From Triplophysa rosa (lineage: Eukaryota > Chordata > Actinopteri > Cypriniformes > Nemacheilidae): DNA of 64,000 nt. Made by a program: the position numbers and the translations under genes. The stretch lies in assembly GCF_024868665.1 (NCBI RefSeq), contig NC_079913.1, positions 7,332,819-7,396,818 on the forward strand, in the 5' to 3' direction. The notes under the pieces are model-generated. The model searched no databases. It was not told the DNA's origin and saw only the letters and a program-made list of their open reading frames with translations. Below, piece by piece: positions 61,087 to 64,000 of the stretch (its first letter is position 1; the number at the start of each line of letters is the position of its first letter).

Positions 61087-61361
61087 CAGTGGTTCTCAAA
61101 CTGGGGGGGGCCACAGATTTTGTGGCATTTTATGAAATACTTAAATGTGTAATACATTTTTTGCAATCAAACATCAGAAAAATAAGCCCACCAACTAAAA
61201 GAATTGATGGTCCAGCATTGTATAACTGAATTTGCTTTTGGTTTCATTAAACTTCTTAGTGTAAGATATGATTAGTAGTTAGAAGTCTTTATTTGGGGGG
61301 CCGCACAGCAATGCACTCTACACAAAGGGGGTCTTACAACAAAAAAGTTTAAGAACCACTG
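61087..61361. mobile_element. hAT-like MITE with CAGTGGTTCTCAAAC ends
   Basis: Left CAGTGGTTCTCAAACTGGG and right AAAGTTTAAGAACCACTG are classic hAT-type inverted ends. The 8-bp flanks CCTCAGAG (61079-61086) and CTTTAGAG (61362-61369) agree at 6 of 8 positions. 275 bp, non-coding. Confidence 0.9.
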
Positions 61362-61369
61362 CTTTAGAG

Positions 61370-61823
61370 GGCGCATATGGTACGAGAGCATTATTTTCAA
61401 GTTAATAGAAGATAACGCGACTTGGTAACAGGTAGGAGATCTGTGAGGTCTGTGTTTTTGTCTTTCATTTAGCTCTTCTTCTCCAGCTAGTGTCTCACTG
61501 TGGTTTCCATAGCAACAAACCCCTTTTGGTCTTCCAGAAACTGAGTATAGGCTTACGTTTTTTTTATGTCGCACTGCATTTTTGGCCTGAACATGGCAGT
61601 GTTTTGACTTAAATGTTTTACATGTTTATGCAACACGAATCGAAAATATAGAAGTACTTGTCACCTCCACAATGCAAGCGTGTGGGTTGTTGACAGAGTG
61701 TTGCAGTTTTCCGAGATGTTCTGAATGGCGTTTGTATTGTAATTGTACGTCTGATCACTTACAGTAACATGACACGTTTAATAAGCCACATCATTTTATG
61801 TCCCGAAACAAACAAAAAGGGAG
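61370..61823. other. Intronic stretch without recognised features
   Basis: Nothing recognised. Confidence 0.45.
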
Positions 61824-62097
61824 AAGGGATAGTTCACCCACACATGGAAATTCTGTCATCATTTATTGGCCCTCATGTCATTCCAGACCTGTATGACTTA
61901 CTTTCTTCTGCTGAACACAAAAGATGATCTTTTGAAGAACTCCGGTAACCAAACAACATTGACCCCCATTGACTTCCATTGTTTGGACACAAAACCACCT
62001 GGTCATTTCTCAAAATACCTTCTTTTGTGTTCAACAAAAAGAAAGAAAATCATACAGGTTTAGAATGACATGAGGGTAAAAATGAAAGAATTGTATT
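61824..62097. mobile_element. Palindromic MITE, copy I
   Basis: AGGGATAGTTCACCCACACA, CTGCTGAACACAAAAGATGA, the central ATTGACTTCCATTGTTTGG, and a degraded right arm with GTTTAGAATGACATGAGGG. About 274 bp. Confidence 0.87.
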
Positions 62098-62455
62098 TCA
62101 ATAGTGATGCTCGCTTTAGCAAGCACCCAGTAGAAATCACAACCGTAAAGCATCTCAGTATTACACTAGTTTGAGATCTCTCCGAGAACAGTCTGTCTCT
62201 GCTTCAACATGTACACCAACTTCATCACGTACAAGCTAAAACTGTCAGGTGTGCCACGGTTTGCTCTGCGCTGAGCACTTTTAAAGTGAGAGATTGTTTA
62301 AAATGGGCTCTTCGGCTCATTTAAAGTGCAGCCAGAAGTCTCCGGAAGAAGAGTGTGCCAGCTTGATAGGGGAGTTTAGAGCGAGTGCCACAAACGTTCC
62401 TGCTGGCTAAGGTGTTTTCTGTGCGTCTCAGTAATGCAACATGGGAGAGGTGCTT

Positions 62456-62459
<4 letters not shown>
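62098..62459. other. Intronic stretch without recognised features
   Basis: Nothing recognised. Confidence 0.45.

Positions 62460-62496
<37 letters not shown>
62460..62496. repeat. (GA)n microsatellite
   Basis: About 18 GA units, roughly 320 bp before the last exoc4 exon. Confidence 0.97.
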
Positions 62497-62498
<2 letters not shown>

Positions 62499-62815
62499 CA
62501 GGGCTGTTTGCTCTGATGGGGTCAGAAACTCATTCTGCTCTTCTCACCCCTGTTACAAATGTGCCTCGGCTGCAGAAATGAAAGTTGTAAGCTCTTTGTG
62601 CAAGCATGTATACACACTCATGTGCGAGTTGCCTACTTGACCTATATCTTTGAAGTTTAATGTACGTTGCCCCGTCCTGCTGGTCAACAACATATTTCGG
62701 TCAAAGAGTCGATGTTAGAAGGGTCTATGATTTATTTGTTGCTTCTTCATTTAAAAAAAATGTCATGTACCGTGTGATGTAACGCACGCTTTTCATTCTG
62801 TCTTTCTCTTTTTAG

Positions 62816-63053
62816 GCAGTACTATGAGATGTTGTATAACCAAGCCGACGAGCTGCTCAACCTGGTGGTTGATCAAGGGGTGAGATACACCGAGCTGGAG
62901 TACATCAACGCATTGAGTCTCCTGCATCGCAGCCAGACGGGCGTGGGCGAACAGACCGTGCAAAACGTGCGTCTGCAGCGGCTCAAAGAAATCATCTGCG
63001 AGCAGGCCGCCATTAAACAGGCCACTAAGGACAAGAAGATCACAACAGTCTAG
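62816..63053 (+). CDS. exoc4: Exocyst complex component 4 (Sec8), last coding exon
   Basis: Encodes segment residues 420-498 and the stop codon TAG (63051-63053). It reads [20 protein letters not shown], then [20 protein letters not shown] and finally [13 protein letters not shown], the characteristic EXOC4 C-terminus. The final residues, TTV, fit a class I PDZ-binding motif (S/T-x-V), and binding of Sec8 to PDZ proteins such as SAP102/PSD-95 is reported for mammals as I recall. Acceptor TTTCTCTTTTTAG completes an Arg codon (AG-G). The exon continues into the 3' UTR. Confidence 0.98.
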
Positions 63054-63250
63054 ACTGAGAGCATCTTCTGTTTGAGTTACTGCCGTTTGTCTGGATCACA
63101 CATGTGTAGACCAGTGATGACAGCAGCACTTCCTGTTTCAGGAATTTTGAACACTAAACGAACAAAACAGAACATTTAAATCTGAATCAAAATGTTGAAC
63201 ATCTGTTAGACGTAATGTGAAATAAAAAAATTATCATAAAATACTGAAAC
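63054..63250 (+). other. exoc4: exoc4 3' UTR (predicted)
   Basis: About 190-200 nt if the AATAAA at 63221 is used; the exact cleavage site is unknown. It contains the left arm of a perfect inverted repeat (63125-63141). Longer isoforms are possible but I see no second strong AATAAA in the following sequence. Confidence 0.65.
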
Positions 63251-63260
63251 AGGAAGTGCT
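63125..63260 (+). repeat. Perfect 17-bp inverted repeat enclosing the poly(A) signal
   Basis: AGCACTTCCTGTTTCAG (63125-63141) is the exact reverse complement of CTGAAACAGGAAGTGCT (63244-63260). The 102-nt loop contains the AATAAA hexamer at 63221. Confidence 0.95.
63221..63226 (+). promoter_or_regulatory. exoc4: Polyadenylation signal AATAAA
   Basis: Canonical hexamer 168 nt after the stop codon. Cleavage would be expected around 63236-63256. A T/GT-rich region (GTTTTGTTTGTTTCATC, about 63321-63340) follows, though at more than the usual distance. Confidence 0.75.
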
Positions 63261-64000
63261 TTCAAAATGGTCTATAGCCATGCCGATCAAAAGTGCTTTG
63301 TAGATTTGCATCTGAATTACAGTTTTGTTTGTTTCATCTTTTTTATGTGGTTGGTTAGACACATTTCAGAATAGGCAACACACAGCGGACACACAAACAC
63401 ATTCACAGAAGGAGCATTTTCATAACTGAATCCCTCGTCTGGTAGGACCAGGCCACACCTTTCAGAATGAGAGGAAGGATTCTCTCGCTGTGGCTCGGGG
63501 ACATTTTCTTCTCATTTTCTTTCTTTATCAAACCGCTGCTCTCAATTATATAATCTTCCTTCGCGTCGTCGCCGTGCACGGCCTGAAGCTTGTGCCTGGA
63601 ATAACAGATGCCAGATTAGAACGGTGGACTTCTATCAGGCTTAAAGAAACGGCGTGCCCCGCTTTTGTTGATTTGTTCTGCTTTTCCAGGAGAGGAAATA
63701 GGAATTGCTAAACTCATTTGGCATTTCTTGAAATGTCCCCTCTATTGCTTATTGTCAATTTTGCTGTTTCAAGTATAATTAGTTGTGTGTGTTGTCCATT
63801 TGCTGATTCTGTATAAATGGACCATCATTGACTTTGATGGCATTATGACGTAACACCACAATCAAAACATTTTTTGTGGCTCAGTCTATATACAAGTAGA
63901 GTTTAGCATCATTCCAACTTTTTCTCTTATTTTTTAAACCACATCTCATTCAAACAAATTAAAAGGAATAGTACTTAACAAGAGAGAAAGAGAAAGCCCT
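63261..64000. other. 3' flank without recognised gene
   Basis: Downstream intergenic DNA. The open frame at 63490-63711 shows no domain and I do not call it coding. No repeat recognised. Confidence 0.5.

Larger units (their letters stand above)
57874..62815 (+). other. exoc4: 4.9-kb last exoc4 intron
   Basis: gtagaa donor to TTTCTCTTTTTAG acceptor. Contains a SINE head, a TG/CT block, a hAT-like element, a MITE and a GA run. The AT-rich 59400-59760 segment may be a decayed element, but I could not define ends. Confidence 0.92.

Noticed and set aside
63490..63711. Open frame downstream of exoc4
   Set aside because: Short, no motif, no promoter or poly(A) context.
1..64000. CRISPR arrays, operons, phage or bacterial defence systems
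   Set aside because: Spliced vertebrate gene structure throughout. The tandem repeats are microsatellites or minisatellites without unique spacers.

Overview
This window is vertebrate nuclear DNA and almost certainly comes from a ray-finned fish. A cypriniform (carp, goldfish or zebrafish relative) is my best guess, from the style of its repeats: palindromic TTAA-inserting MITEs, tRNA-derived SINEs with a shared tail, hAT-type elements with 8-bp duplications, a Tc1/mariner 3' end, and long CA/GA/TTCC tracts. That identification is from memory of such families, not from a search. There is no operon, CRISPR array, phage or bacterial defence locus here.

One protein-coding gene is supported: the 3' half of exoc4 (Sec8), an exocyst subunit, on the + strand. 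Nine exons encode its last 498 residues, with all splice phases joining correctly: 1675-1771, 29263-29482, 44134-44270, 45872-46027, 47945-48123, 55423-55552, 57453-57631, 57714-57873 and 62816-63053 (stop 63051-63053). A poly(A) signal lies at 63221-63226. The promoter, the first exons and the N-terminal half of the protein lie upstream of the window. Intron sizes run from 82 bp to 27.5 kb.

Layout: 1-1674 is the end of an upstream intron. 1772-29262 is a 27.5-kb intron with a TIR element, two TTAA elements, a long hairpin, a Tc1-like end, MITEs, a SINE and a 740-bp TTCC/minisatellite block. 29483-44133 is a 14.7-kb intron with two hAT-like copies that keep 8-bp target duplications, two copies of another TTAA family, SINEs and MITEs. 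44271-55422 carries exons 3 to 6 of the window with densely packed repeats. 55553-62815 carries exons 7 and 8 and a 4.9-kb intron. 63261-64000 is 3' flank with no recognised gene.

The most interesting observations are: a perfect 17-bp inverted repeat that encloses the exoc4 poly(A) signal; a 46-bp-stem hairpin MITE 89 bp before one exon with another TTAA element 24 bp after the same exon; a MITE insertion whose empty site is preserved in the other arm of the repeat it hit; a two-copy TTAA element with a shared open frame that ends at a splice-donor-like site; direct repeats that bracket the 130-nt exon; and the only frame-neutral exon having the weakest acceptor. None of these amounts to a demonstrated new system; each is a testable local observation.
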